Source: Echinococcus granulosus
Taxonomy: Eukaryota; Platyhelminthes; Cestoda; Cyclophyllidea; Taeniidae
Length of the DNA stretch: 64,000 nt
NCBI RefSeq assembly: GCF_000524195.1
Contig: NW_020170381.1
Coordinates: 1,235,678 to 1,299,677 of the forward strand
Direction: 5' to 3'
Under the pieces are notes generated by a model. That model saw only the letters and a list, made by a program, of their open reading frames with translations. It searched no databases and had not been told where the DNA came from. The translations under genes were made by a program, and so were the position numbers. This document shows, piece by piece, positions 11,890 to 24,100 of this stretch. The stretch's first letter is position 1. Each line of letters starts with the position of its first letter.

Positions 11890-12480
11890 CTAGATTAGGG
11901 TTAAGAATGCCGCGTCGTATTCATGATGTTGGTGATGATACGGTGGTGGGGATGTGGTCCGCAACTCTTCCGCCTTGCGTAACGCAAGGTTTGCTGAGTT
12001 ACGCATTTCCGAGTCCTTTTTAGATGTGAAGGCGATGATATTGGTATAGACGAATTCGAGGCCGTTTGGCACTTATCGCAATTGTTGTATTCTCCAGCAT
12101 AGTGGGACTTGTCTTCCAGTGGTCGGAAGGCGATAGAGATGTATTTAAATCATGGTGATTCTTTTTTATAAAATCAATCGTTAGGGAGTAGGCTACATTT
12201 GGGTGTCATGAACAGTCTTGGCGTTGTAGCTGTGGACGTGTGGATTGTTGCAGTCTCTCATGCTGAATACCACTGGTGTCGTATTACCACCAAGGAGTAC
12301 AGCGTACACGTAGGCTGACTTATTTGTAACGTGGAATTGGCCGTGGGTCTACTTGCTTAAATTAGCCGGCGGTTACGTGGACAACACTGTGTCTGAGGTA
12401 CGCTCTGTGCTTTGCACTTGCACTGTTTCAGATCCTGATCTTGTATTGAAACAAGGTGCAGGTTCTGGGGTAGATTGGTT
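11890..12480 (-). other. GC-richer patch with possible minus-strand exons of an unknown gene
   Basis: On the minus strand an open stretch ends at 11890 (TAG) and contains an amphipathic helix (KKDSEMRNSANLALRKAEEL) followed by a Pro/His-rich tail (SPPPYHHQHHEYD), which looks protein-like. Upstream on the same strand, 12480-12270 holds two further open segments bounded by plausible splice sites (AG before 12436, GTAACC after CCAC near 12380). I could not join the pieces with good acceptors, and other frames are open too because the patch is GC-rich. I do not recognise the family. Confidence 0.28.
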
Positions 12481-12599
12481 ATACTAATGGGCAGCTCCGC
12501 CTCACTTCAAGGATCTCTATTGATTCATGCAAGATTTCGCCTACTTACTCTTCAGGTATTTCTAACAAGCCCAATCTTAATTTTGCGCCAATTGCTATA

Positions 12600-15500
12600 T
12601 ACTGCCTGCCAGGAAGGCAGTGATTCATGAAGACAGATGCCTTGAACTCATATGACCCTTTTGAATCAACTTGTCTGTTATTAAAGCAGTCGCTTGTTTG
12701 GTTGCCTAGGCAAGCAATTGGTTTAATCAGAGAGATTTCAAATAAAATCTTTATGACTTACGACGACCTTTGTAAAAGTAAACTTGTAGAATCAAGAATG
12801 CAGAACTACCATCTCTCTTGATTCATGACCAACCAAACATAGGAATCTATAAATTCTTTTATGAAACGTAGCAAAGTGTCGTCATTTACTCGACGATCCT
12901 TATTTTCGGCTAAATTTTACGATAGAGAATATGACCACAAAGTGGCTTTTACTAGGAAAGTGTGAAAGTCTGTCTATACATAAGTACCTTTGAAATATAA
13001 CAAATAGTGAAGCAAATTATGTTATCGACGTTTAAAGTGCAGTAATACTGAGCCGGGATGGGCCATTGACCCTGTTCGGGGATACTCTCTGAGTGATTTC
13101 GCCAATGGTATGTATCACTGATGTCTTTGACAGGTGATGGTTCAGGTCTGCGCAACCCACGACACGCGTTGAATAGACGTTGGAATTTAATGCAACACAT
13201 GAATTATTGGAATTACTGTTGGTGGACAAATGTGACCAATCACCGCAGCAGCCCCATTTCTAATTTTTTTTTTAATGTATAGGCATGAATGAACCCCAAA
13301 ATACGAATTACCTTACATCACTGTGATCCATCAATCACATCTTCTTCTGACAGGAAACGATAATTTTCCTGACATTAAATCTTCTTTTCAAAGTTTTATT
13401 TTATTGCACATGGTGGAAAAAAAATCACAGGCGAATTACTTGTTTGTCAGATTTTGTGGCGTGACTGTCTCATCATGTTCGCGAAGGTCATCACAAACAC
13501 TTTATCAAATTATCACTTTATACCATTGTACTTCTACCGGATTGTTGCGGCTTACGCAATACAGAGCCGATGATTACCTCTTCAGTAAAGCAGAGTCCCG
13601 ATGTGATTAACTATAGAGGGATGTTTTCATGCCTCTTAAAAGCAGCACTTTCGTTTTGCACTGTTATACACTTTTGAGTCTTTTTCGAGAAACTCATCCC
13701 ACACGGAATATTAAACATCCCCATAGGTTATCCTTTAAAGAAGTTGTTAGCACTTTTAAAGCCCCACATACTACGTTCTTATCGGTTTAAGTCTTATAAA
13801 ACGACGAAACGGTACCATTTCAAGCTATGCAGCTGATAAATCAACTTATGAATTTAGGTTTCGACCTAAAATATCTTTTAGTAACAGTCATTTGCCGAAA
13901 ATAACCAAAAATGAAATAGATGCATGATTTAATTTTTCACATTTTTAGTACTTATTTTGCTCATATCATGAACTCAGTTGATTATCTTGGGCTTTATTTT
14001 AGCGTCTTCGGAAGCACTATCCTAAATTGAGAGAAAAATGAAGGCGACAACTCCTCGGTGGTCATCAAATGATAGAATTATTGAGCTTGTCTTTCACTTT
14101 GATGTCGTCGTAAAGAATTGGCATCTTCTTGTGAGAGTGATTTACGTCATTAGGTTGCGTTTGCGTGGATGTATGTGAATGTAATGTCTTCACACTGCTG
14201 AGTGGCAAGTTCTCATATGAACCCTAAGATAAATATGAAGAAATACGCTTTCAAATAACTTAAAATCCATGTCGATGGCCAAATATCCTTATTTTGAAAT
14301 ATTATAGTTGGTAGTGTTATAAAGGTCAGCTAACAGTTATAAGTGAAGTACCTGCAGATTGTCCCGGCACTTTTCAAGGTGACTCAGAGCGGTGTTGTAC
14401 CACAATGACTTTAAAATACTATGATAAATGAGTGTATTTCCTAGTAGTTGATGTGATATCTAAAGAGTAAGGGCCCAGATAAACAATTTGGGATAATAAG
14501 CCGTGACATATTGCATCTCCGAAGTAACGTTGAGGTTTTGTAAATCTGCCTAGTTTTTTAATAAGAACCACACATATAAATGAGAACAGATCATACACTG
14601 CATGAGGCCCTCTTAAACGTAACATTCCAGTACTTATGAAAAAACGGATTAGAGAATAAGCATAAGATAAACTTGGCGTCGTGCTTGAACGCGGTTTTGA
14701 AGGGTTAACTGGATCTTTGGGACAAACCGCGTTGAACGAGATTTCAGGTATTTAGCACGATAGGCTCGGAAAAGACATATTTTGTTCCACCTACCTTGTT
14801 TATAATCAACACTTGCGTTCCTTACCGTTTACAAAGCAAAAAATGAGAGCAGCCATATCGCATTTATATCGTTTGTGTAAGCCATAAAACTTTGCGTAAT
14901 GTGGTAAAACTGTAATTATTTAAAAGAACATGTGAATAGTAGTACCATGACATACTACTGCTTGCGCCAAACCATCAAAATAAAGCCATCAAAAATTGAT
15001 ATCACAATAAAAACAACAATGGCAACGGTCACAAGTGTTTAATTATATTCTGTTCATTATATTGTCTTTTTTAGCTCTTCTACCCGAGGAACGACTAGCA
15101 GTAAAGGTCCACTAGTTCGTCTCACCAATGCAGTGTGAAAATAAATCCAGTGCAAGCTGATGAATAATAATGAATTCGCATCAAAACTACTATAAAGAAT
15201 AATGAATGCCAAATGTTCTGTAGAAAATGAGATCTGAATGCATTTTACAGTCAAGGGAATGGCTGATTCATCAAAGTTGTGGAGATAAGCTAACAAGCAA
15301 GGTGAGAAGGGGCGACTATGTTTGTAAAATGAATTGTTATCAAACGATAAGAAGTAAAAGCCGATTCGCTAGGTCATTTCGTACGCTCTAAGGCATATTC
15401 TAAAGTCACGATGCAAAAATTCCTCTACCTGTAGCCTAGTCAATTGCCCATCGGCACAATTTGAATTACCGAAATGTGGAACGCTAACACACCATGCAAT

Positions 15501-17580
15501 CTGCTACACGCTACCTAAAAAATAGTAGTAGTGTTTGTATTCGTCCCAACAGCTAGCAAGCACAGCTTGGATACGATTCATACCTACCTTTGCATATAAT
15601 TTGTGGTAAGTCCGTTTGTTAGGAGAATAAGTGTTCCATTTAATTTCATCTGCAATTACCTCTTCGGGGAAAATAACTTTTAGCAGAATATCACCTAACA
15701 ACTTTTCAAAAAAAGTAAAATTGTGAAAAAGACGTAAACCTTATAATAAATCATTGTAAAGTAGTGATCCGAGGTGCACTAGGTCCACAAAATAATTATC
15801 CCTATGTATTCAAAATTTAACTCAGTTCTCCTCTTTAAGGCATTTGATATGCGCGCATGTAGTCGTTTTTATTTAAATTCGCAAAAAATATTGAAAGGTT
15901 TCGAGTAAATAAACTTTAGTGAGAGATAAAAGTAGTTGAAAGTGCCATATATTTCCTTAACTGCAATATTACCTTAAGTAAGTGTAGTGCTATTCCATTT
16001 GAGCAGAAGCATTTACAGGCGCAGAACATTAAATGTACTGATGAATCGTAAAACCGTCGTTACATCACATCACGGTGTACCAAATATACTGTCTCAAAAT
16101 TTTTACCCATTCGAATAAAAACATTTCGAAAAGGATGCAGTTATTTCCGGAATGCGCAAAACGCACTCGTTTACAAATTTGGTGTGCCTAAAGAAGGGTG
16201 TAGTCGAAAGGACTACATTGGGCAAGTGGTGTATAAGTTAAAATAACCGATGATTTCTTCCCGAATTTAAGGATTTTTATGTTCCAAATGTGGCATCACA
16301 AGGGATTGCTACTGATCAAAGCTACACACTTCGAATTGGACGAAACACATAAGTATTAAATGAGCTTGAATGTGACACGAGTCAATCAAAATGGGAATGG
16401 GAACATTGTGCAAATACATTTGCAGAAAGGTGGAGAGCTTAAAGAAAAAGTGGAGGTGAAAGATTTATAAGTTCATAATCATCCATTGGAAACAAGACAG
16501 CCACCCTCACTTTGATCTCAATTCCCAAATCCTCTTACAGTTTTATAGACAAGCAATGCTATTAAAACCCAGTCACACTATTTTTCAAAGGCACTCTGTT
16601 TGGGAACACACGGAAAATGGAAAGCACCCAGGATTTGGTGGGTAGTTTATGAGCTAGACTCCGGGCAGGAGAACAAATAGAGCCATCAACGGCAATACCA
16701 ATAGGCGTCGATGGAAGGTGGCGCTCGACAATTAGAAAACTGTTACACTTTTTGGTAAAAAGCCCAATGAAGACACCTGAATGCCCTGGCTAAAAAAATG
16801 AGCTATTGTACCTAATCAGAAGAATCAGATTTTAGCACTCTTGAGGCGCAATTGTACAATTTTAACTGACTCCTCATTCGTTGTTAAAATCTAAGCGTTG
16901 TCTTTCCCAGGTAGAAGAGTACACAATTAAATAAGTTAACCCTAGCAAAAGTCTGTTTCTGTCACCAGAGGTACAATTTTAGCTTTGACTTTAAAATTGT
17001 GATAAAATGAAATGACATTCATGAACCATTAAAATTGAAAGCATTCAGATTTAGTATTATTTAAAATGATGAATCTGGTTTTTATAAATGTAGGAGTTAG
17101 AAAGAAGTAAAAATTTTCAGGACGCTAGTACGGATTGTTCAAATTTGTCGGTCCCACACATCATTAAAAACTACAAATTCGAGTTACTCGAGGCAACTAT
17201 TGCGAAAATTCGGAAAATTAGACGCCGCGGTGGGCGTGCGAGTTAAAGTGAGGTGAAACTGTCGGTCTAAACAAACTAACACGGTTTGACAGTTCACGCA
17301 GAGCACGCAGGTGCTTGAGCGCTGTGTACCGGCTTTATGCAAAGTTGTGAAGAGGAGTGGTCTTGACGTTTAGTCTCTTTTGGGATGATCTAAAATAAAG
17401 GCATTTGCATTTAATGAAATGCTGATACTAAATTTTACAGACGCAACAGTAATTAAATTCCCGAAAAATGGCATGAAATCAACATATTATGCAAAGTCTG
17501 AATTGATAGGTCCTGTGAAAGGCGAGACTCATTTGAGAGGATCGTTTATTTGATCTAATGGTTAATAAGCGGAGATCGGC
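12600..17580. other. AT-rich stretch, no supported gene
   Basis: Only short random-looking frames on both strands; no family motif and no convincing exon series. One inverted repeat with 10-bp arms lies at 14688-14733. Confidence 0.5.
14688..14733. repeat. short inverted repeat
   Basis: Perfect 10-bp arms AACGCGGTTT (14688-14697) and AAACCGCGTT (14724-14733) around a 26-base loop, GC-rich against AT-rich flanks. Function unknown; could be chance or a transposon remnant. Confidence 0.4.
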
Positions 17581-17594
17581 ATTGGCGACTAATA

Positions 17595-17794
17595 AAACCG
17601 AGTAAGAGAGAAAAAACATTCGGTCAGTAGGCGGCTCCGTTAATTACCGCAGTGATCAAAGCGCATCCGTTGGCTGAACAACGGTGACTCGCTGCACGGC
17701 GTTGAGTGTGCCACGGCAAGAAGCGATTGGCTTCCGACCCCGCAACTTGTTGGTGGCAGTGTCCGTGAGCTAAACACCTCGTTCGCCGACCTGG
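17595..17794 (+). other. candidate non-coding first exon with consensus donor
   Basis: A GC-rich island in AT-rich DNA ends in CTGG followed by GTAAGT at 17795, a full consensus 5' splice site. TCAGT near 17625 could serve as an initiator. The next strong plus-strand acceptor with a downstream start codon that I found is TTTCAG at 33275-33280, 13 bases before the protocadherin ATG. This would make a 15.5 kb first intron. The pairing is inference; no transcript is available. Confidence 0.3.
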
Positions 17795-20700
17795 GTAAGT
17801 CGACTAATTCTATCCTTTAAACATCCCCCAGATATTGTTAATCGTGCAAGGGAACAAAGAATAGCACTTTAAAGCTTTCCTATGCAGTTCATTAATATTT
17901 TAGGCTAATGTGTGGACTCCATGTATCCGACAAATATTTCATAACATCACGATGGAAACGTATTCGATGAATTTAAAAATCTTAGAAAGAAGTGCAAAAT
18001 CAAACCATGAGATCCATGAAAAGTTTATTTTATTTATTTGCTAATAGAGTTATAATTATTTTCTGTTTTTATAACATACCGTGGCCGAACTGAGGGTTTA
18101 GACCTATGATTCCAATTTACATTTTCCTGCGATAGTAAATCGTATTCAAAATGCATTTAAAGTTATAATTACTTTAGTGCGCAAGATTGTGCATTTCAAA
18201 TGAGGAGGAAAGTGAACGGTGAAAAATTACATATCTTAAAGTTTATTTAACTCATTTCAGGAAAAAATGAGAAGGAAGTTACTCATTTGACTGATGGACA
18301 AAGTAGCATATTAGTTCAAAAGGCAAGTGTCGGCAATATCACTTATCACCTACATTCGTAAGTATTTAACTTTTGGGAGGCAAAAGGAATTAAATATTAA
18401 GAATAAAGGTTAAAAAAGCTGTCAAAATAAAATTTCACTGTCTTTTTAGGTGGATGGGAAATAGGTGACACGATATGAATCATTGACGGAAAAATATATG
18501 TTTTCAAACTTTATTTGTTTGCCTTGTTTAAAGAAACGTTCACCTCAGGAAAAGCATAAAATATTATAAAGGATATTTTTTAACAATTGTTTGGCCTTCC
18601 ACGATAACAAGACCAATAGAGTAGAAGACAATCCCAAGTCCGGTTCTTTGATTACAATTTGAAGAACTTGAAACGCTGATTTAATCATTGTAGGTTAGTC
18701 ATTTTGAAGTGCGCAGTAAGTCAAACCATCCTCTTTGTTTCATAAATCCAAACTTCTAGCAAATTTTTTAAAGAAATGTACAATTATGCAATCTTTAAAT
18801 CCACCGTATTCAGTTGTTTAAACCCTGAAATATCTTTATGCTCTTACAAAGCAAAAGCGAATGGACTTTGCACTTTATTTTTCACATCTGAGTAGGATTT
18901 GGAGTCACATAAAGTACTTCCAAATATCTTTTTTGCGCGATTGTCACCTTGCGTTTTAGTCATACGATTCAAATTCTCAATTAACATGAATTAGGTCCCA
19001 CATATTTACCCACACTCAAACATGCGTATGTGCAAGTAAACACCTTTCAGCAAAAGAGGCTTCAATTGCAATGAGAATCGTTTAGTTGCCGAACGCGCCA
19101 GAGAATACCTTGTCAATCTAATATTTGAAAAGAACAACATAGCATGCCTAAATAGCAATATTCACAAGACAACGCAACAAAATAGCATTTAGTTGAAGTG
19201 GGATCTTCTAAGGACTGATACACTCGGTGTGATCAAGAGTAGTTTTATCACTTTTGTTTATAATTTCAAAGTTGCAAAACTGTGTCATGAAAGAAATGCA
19301 TAAATTTGCACTTGGTGTTACTAGAGGCAATTGGATGCTAACTGGTTGGATAGGTCCGATTATACTTAAGTTAGAATGAATGGCATTTGCCAAGAATTTA
19401 CATCAACAAAACGTAGATGATCATCAATATTTTTGAAGCTACACTGTGCGACCACAATGCCTGTTAGGTAAGTGTATTACTGACTCCGAAAGGAAAATGG
19501 TAGCAGTTGATAAAGCATTTTAAAGCAACGTAGTCTTCTTTGCAATCTGCATCGAAAAATTTGCAACAAAGGCTTTGTGAAATGATGAGACTCAATTTAT
19601 GTATCTTTTTATGCTCACCATTTGGCATTATTAAGGTGGAATGGAAAGAGCTGGTATTTAAATTTATTCGTCTGCATCTGAGGAAAGTGAATATAAGTGC
19701 GCACGCACTTATTATAAACTACAAGTTTTGCAGTAAATGTCAAACTCACAAAAGATGAACTTTGCAAGAATTAAAAATAGAACAACGCGAAAATGCATAA
19801 ACATTGATGCAAGCTGTAAGTGAAAAATTCAAGAGTTAGTACATTTGAGTTTACAAAATATACATTCCTCAATTCAGATTATCTGACAACCAAGAAAGCA
19901 AAGCAGCAAATGATTTGATATGTACTTCTTTAAAATAAGAACTAGGATCACAAATCTTGAATAAGTTTCCTGTTGACAAATTCAAAGGAAATAAAATTTC
20001 AAGGAATGAATTATAAATAGCTTTAAACTACACACTTTTGCTCGAAACGGATTCAAGCTAAAGGCAAATAATAGAAACAATATTTAATGGGTTAACCAAA
20101 AAAGAGAAAATATAATAAAATTATTTGAAAAGTTGTCTTATTCTTTTTTGCCCTAAAAACAGAAAGAAAAGACAATATTCAACCACTTTGCATTTTTAAG
20201 AAAAATGAGGGTACTCTATTTATGGGCAATGCTCCGAACTCCGCCAGAGCTTAAAGATACCAATGCACTAGTCCTTAGCGCCACTCATGAATGCAAAACC
20301 AATCGAATTTACCAAACTGACAAATTCTCGACATTATTTTGGTGGGTGAGGGCAGTCCATTTACTAATGGAGTTTGCAAGGGCAAATGGATCCTCATGGG
20401 ATCTTTATGCTTTAAAAAACACTTTATATAAATTAACAGTGACAAGACATTAGTAAAAGCGTCCGTTGTTGTGGTGAGAAGGTATAATAGTATTTTATTC
20501 TTTTCTCACAGAAAATAAATTTGATTAAACAACTTGTTCTTGATTGCGGAATATGTACAGTAACGTTCATCCGATAAAATTACATCGTCATTCTATTTAA
20601 CATAGGGAAGTGTTTAGTCACGTGACTCTTTATGAGCCATTAAGAAGTAGCTCACACATTTAGTTTCGCTATATGAAACGAGGATGTCTACAATTTGCCT

Positions 20701-20924
20701 AAAATTAAGTATTTTGATTGAAATTACGAATAAGCAAAGCATGTAAATACAGTCTGCAAGAAAAGCAGCTGAGTGCGGCAAAAAAGATCATGGGGAAAAC
20801 GTGGAGGATTAAGGGTATTCTTTGGCACAGAGGATGGAGATGGAGGTTTAATTTAGCAATTTTCAGCCAGTCCTCAAACTTCATCCCATCTCCAAAAGGG
20901 AAAGTCTGCCGGTGCCGCCACCAG

Positions 20925-21175
20925 CGTAGGACAAGGCTCGAAGACCTTCTCTTCCCTGGTCCTCATACTCTTGAAACACCCAGGTTAATTCGACTTCGAC
21001 GTGAATATTAGGATACGTAAATGGGGGAAGCAAGTACAAGTTTAGGAAGGTGTGGACATGGGATCGCTTTCCGGGTTACAGGATATTGACGCCTCCATCA
21101 CGAGGTTTGATTCGTATGTCTGCCGCTTCTCTGGAAGGGACATTAAAACAACATAAGTATTACATTATATTACAC
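20925..21175 (+). mobile_element. retroelement-like repeat, copy A
   Basis: Related along most of its length to 62190-62420. Shared parts are an AGGCTC...TTCTCTTCCC block, a GGTTRATTCG block, a GGTTYGA block resembling a pol III B box, and the 20-base tail ACATTAAAACAACATAAGTA (21140-21159), which is identical in both. The two copies are diverged elsewhere. Fits a SINE or the 3' end of a LINE; type not decided. Confidence 0.55.
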
Positions 21176-24100
21176 TGGCAACATTTGATTCACAAACTAC
21201 TTATTACTAGTCATTAAATGCGTGATTCGCTTTTGAAGAGATGACTTTTGTGAGATTTTGCCATGATTTGGGTTTTAAATAGCACAACTTTGTTCCAGTG
21301 GACAATGAAATTTGAGAGGAAACTACATACTGCTAGGATTTATTTAAATTTAACGCTTGTGGCATTTTAGCTTGCGGGCATGCAATTGAAATAATAACTA
21401 TTTTGGATGTAATATTACTTCCGTAATAAGACACGTTGGCATTCGAGCCAATCGTGCATGATTGTTTTGTTAACAACTAGAAGTTCCAAAGCAAAAAATA
21501 CTAATACTTAGTAAAAAAGTACATGTGAGTTAATTGAAATGCCTTTCATTTTTTCTAACCTGAACAAGGAGGATGTCGGTTATTTTTCCGCATTTATCGG
21601 ATTTTCAGCACCAGTGCTTGAGGGGAGCTTTGTCACAGATGCTTTTAAGCACCATTGTAGTGAATACACAGCAAACAGTACTTGAGTTTGTAGTAGTGGG
21701 CCAGTATCATGCAAATTGATTAAAGATGAAGTTATCTTTTTTATATATCAGTAGATTTAAATACTGACGCACAAATTTTGTTGCTCTTGTGGTCAATACT
21801 TCTTCTCGAAATTGGCTTAATAAATAACTTTATTTGGGCTATCTCTACAAGACCGGTATTTACAGACAAACAATGCACATAAATGAGTGTTTACCAAATG
21901 GCATAAGTGAAGTGATATTTTAGAACCATGGTACTCTCCAATTAAGGATTTACTGTGGGTACTAATTTTGGGGAGGGTGCGCTGAGTCAAGTTATCTATT
22001 ACGCATTTGGAGAAACTAAGTGCTATTTCCCTTGATTACGCATGTATATTTTTGATTAAGCTCCACAAATGTGCTGTAAAAGAGGTACTCTCATTGGAGG
22101 ATAATTTGAATGCCACTGAATGACGCAGTAAAAGCCTACCAATGCGTAATAAGAGGGCCCGAGTTCCTCTTGTCCAAAAACACCGGTAGATAGACCCAGC
22201 GCTACTCCAATTTAAGCTAGAAATGCTTAACCAAATGCATCAAAGCTATGCAAAGCAGAGATTTCGCGAATCTAATTAAAGAGCGTCTTCCGATATAAAA
22301 CACACCTTCTCTTTGCGTGCGAGATTGCTCTCCGGCTAATTATATTTATTGGCAACATGAAAACCCAATTAAACACAACAGTGGTGGTAAAGGAAGCAGG
22401 AAGAGAGCAGCAACTCTGCATTTCGTTTAGAAATCCCAATTTTTGAGTCTGTTCTTTGATTTGTAAGACAATTTGTTAAAAGAAATTGATTATTAACCAG
22501 TGATTAATTGATGTTTGACCTCAGTGTTAAAAATTTAAACGAATCATTTCGAATGGTACCTTATATCCTCCGTGCTCTTCTCTTAAAGCATAACATTTTT
22601 ATTTAAAAGTGTGTAATAACTTTCGCAATAGTTTCATACGGATATATGATATTTCCACAATAATTAAAGTGCATGGTGTAGATGTCGGAATATACGAGCG
22701 AAATTTTCATTCACTTTAAGGTAGCTTGTAAATTTTAAGTTTAGAATAGTTTAAAAACATGGCGAAATAAATGTAAGCAGACATTATTCGACTTTATTTA
22801 TTATCAATTTTCTGCATTTTTTACATATTATAGGATAAATAAGCACCAAGACTTACAGATTATAATAAAATCGACGCATGATAATTAAAATCAGTCTAAA
22901 ATAAATTATTTTCGTTGTTTCAATACACTTTAACGCAAGACACAGCAATGTTTAAAAGTTCAATTGCACTTCAAGCATTGATCATCAGGCGGCTAAGCTG
23001 CATTCATCTAGATAACTGTTACTTTTGAACTTTGTTAATCAAAAATATTTAAAAATAAATTTGATTCCATAATGCCATTTAAAATCTGGTTTACTTGAGT
23101 AAGTCAGCTGTTGCATTAATAAATTTATCTCAAAATTTGAATACCTTAGGCTGTTTTAGGAGTGCGTGGTCGACACTCCAATTTTATCGCTAGTTACATT
23201 TTTAGGCCAGCTTTGAATGTAAGCTAAATATAGCAACCGAGTTTGAACTTCACACTACCAGCTTTAGCTAAAATCACCAAAATCATCGGTTTGCATTGAC
23301 ATGATAGTTATACACCGTGTTCTAATGGACGGAAAAGATTTCAAATGAATCCAAATAAATGTTAAGTGAGCCAGTAAACTATAACATTTGTCCTTTACGA
23401 GTCCTCCAAAAATGGTGCCTTCAATAAGCAATTTCGTAAGATTTCTAAGGTAGACAGTTTTACTTTGTAACTGAATTTACTTTCAGATAAAGTCGTTCAG
23501 TCCCATACGGTGAGAAGCGAGTACGAAGTTTAATGTTCTGCATTATAGCGTGTAGTCAATAATGTAATAGACTTCGGATGTGTTATAGTTGCCTTCAATG
23601 TTCCAGTACTTACAATAGCCCACGATAATCACCCAGTTCTTAATCTTTTTTTCATCAGTGAATTTTTCTAGTTTTGTACTCATGTCTCATGCAGACACTG
23701 TGACGATGTAAACAACCAGAATGTACGCTACCATAAGGAAAATAACTGGGTAACTTGCTCTTTGCAATCATAATTTTCAATTCTGCAGCAATACTAAGAA
23801 AGGATTTTTCACAAATATTTATCTTTTGGGGTTTTAGTAACTGTTATTCGCATAGTTCATGCAACTTTGCTATCTCCTGTTACATTTGAGTTGAGATTAA
23901 ATGTGCTCAAAAATACTTCAAACGTTTTGTTTAAAAGTGAAGTGAAAGCGCACCAATCCATCTCAAAGTACATTGCAAATTTTGAAGTCTTATCAATTAT
24001 TCATTTGCCTAGCAGCCGTTTGCGATAACGACACAAGATTTTATTGCTCAATTTTTGTCTCCTTAGACATGCCACTCCACTACATCATTAATAAATATTT

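Noticed and set aside
20205..20453. 82-codon plus-strand frame in the desert
   Set aside because: No recognisable motif, no splice support and biased only by local composition.
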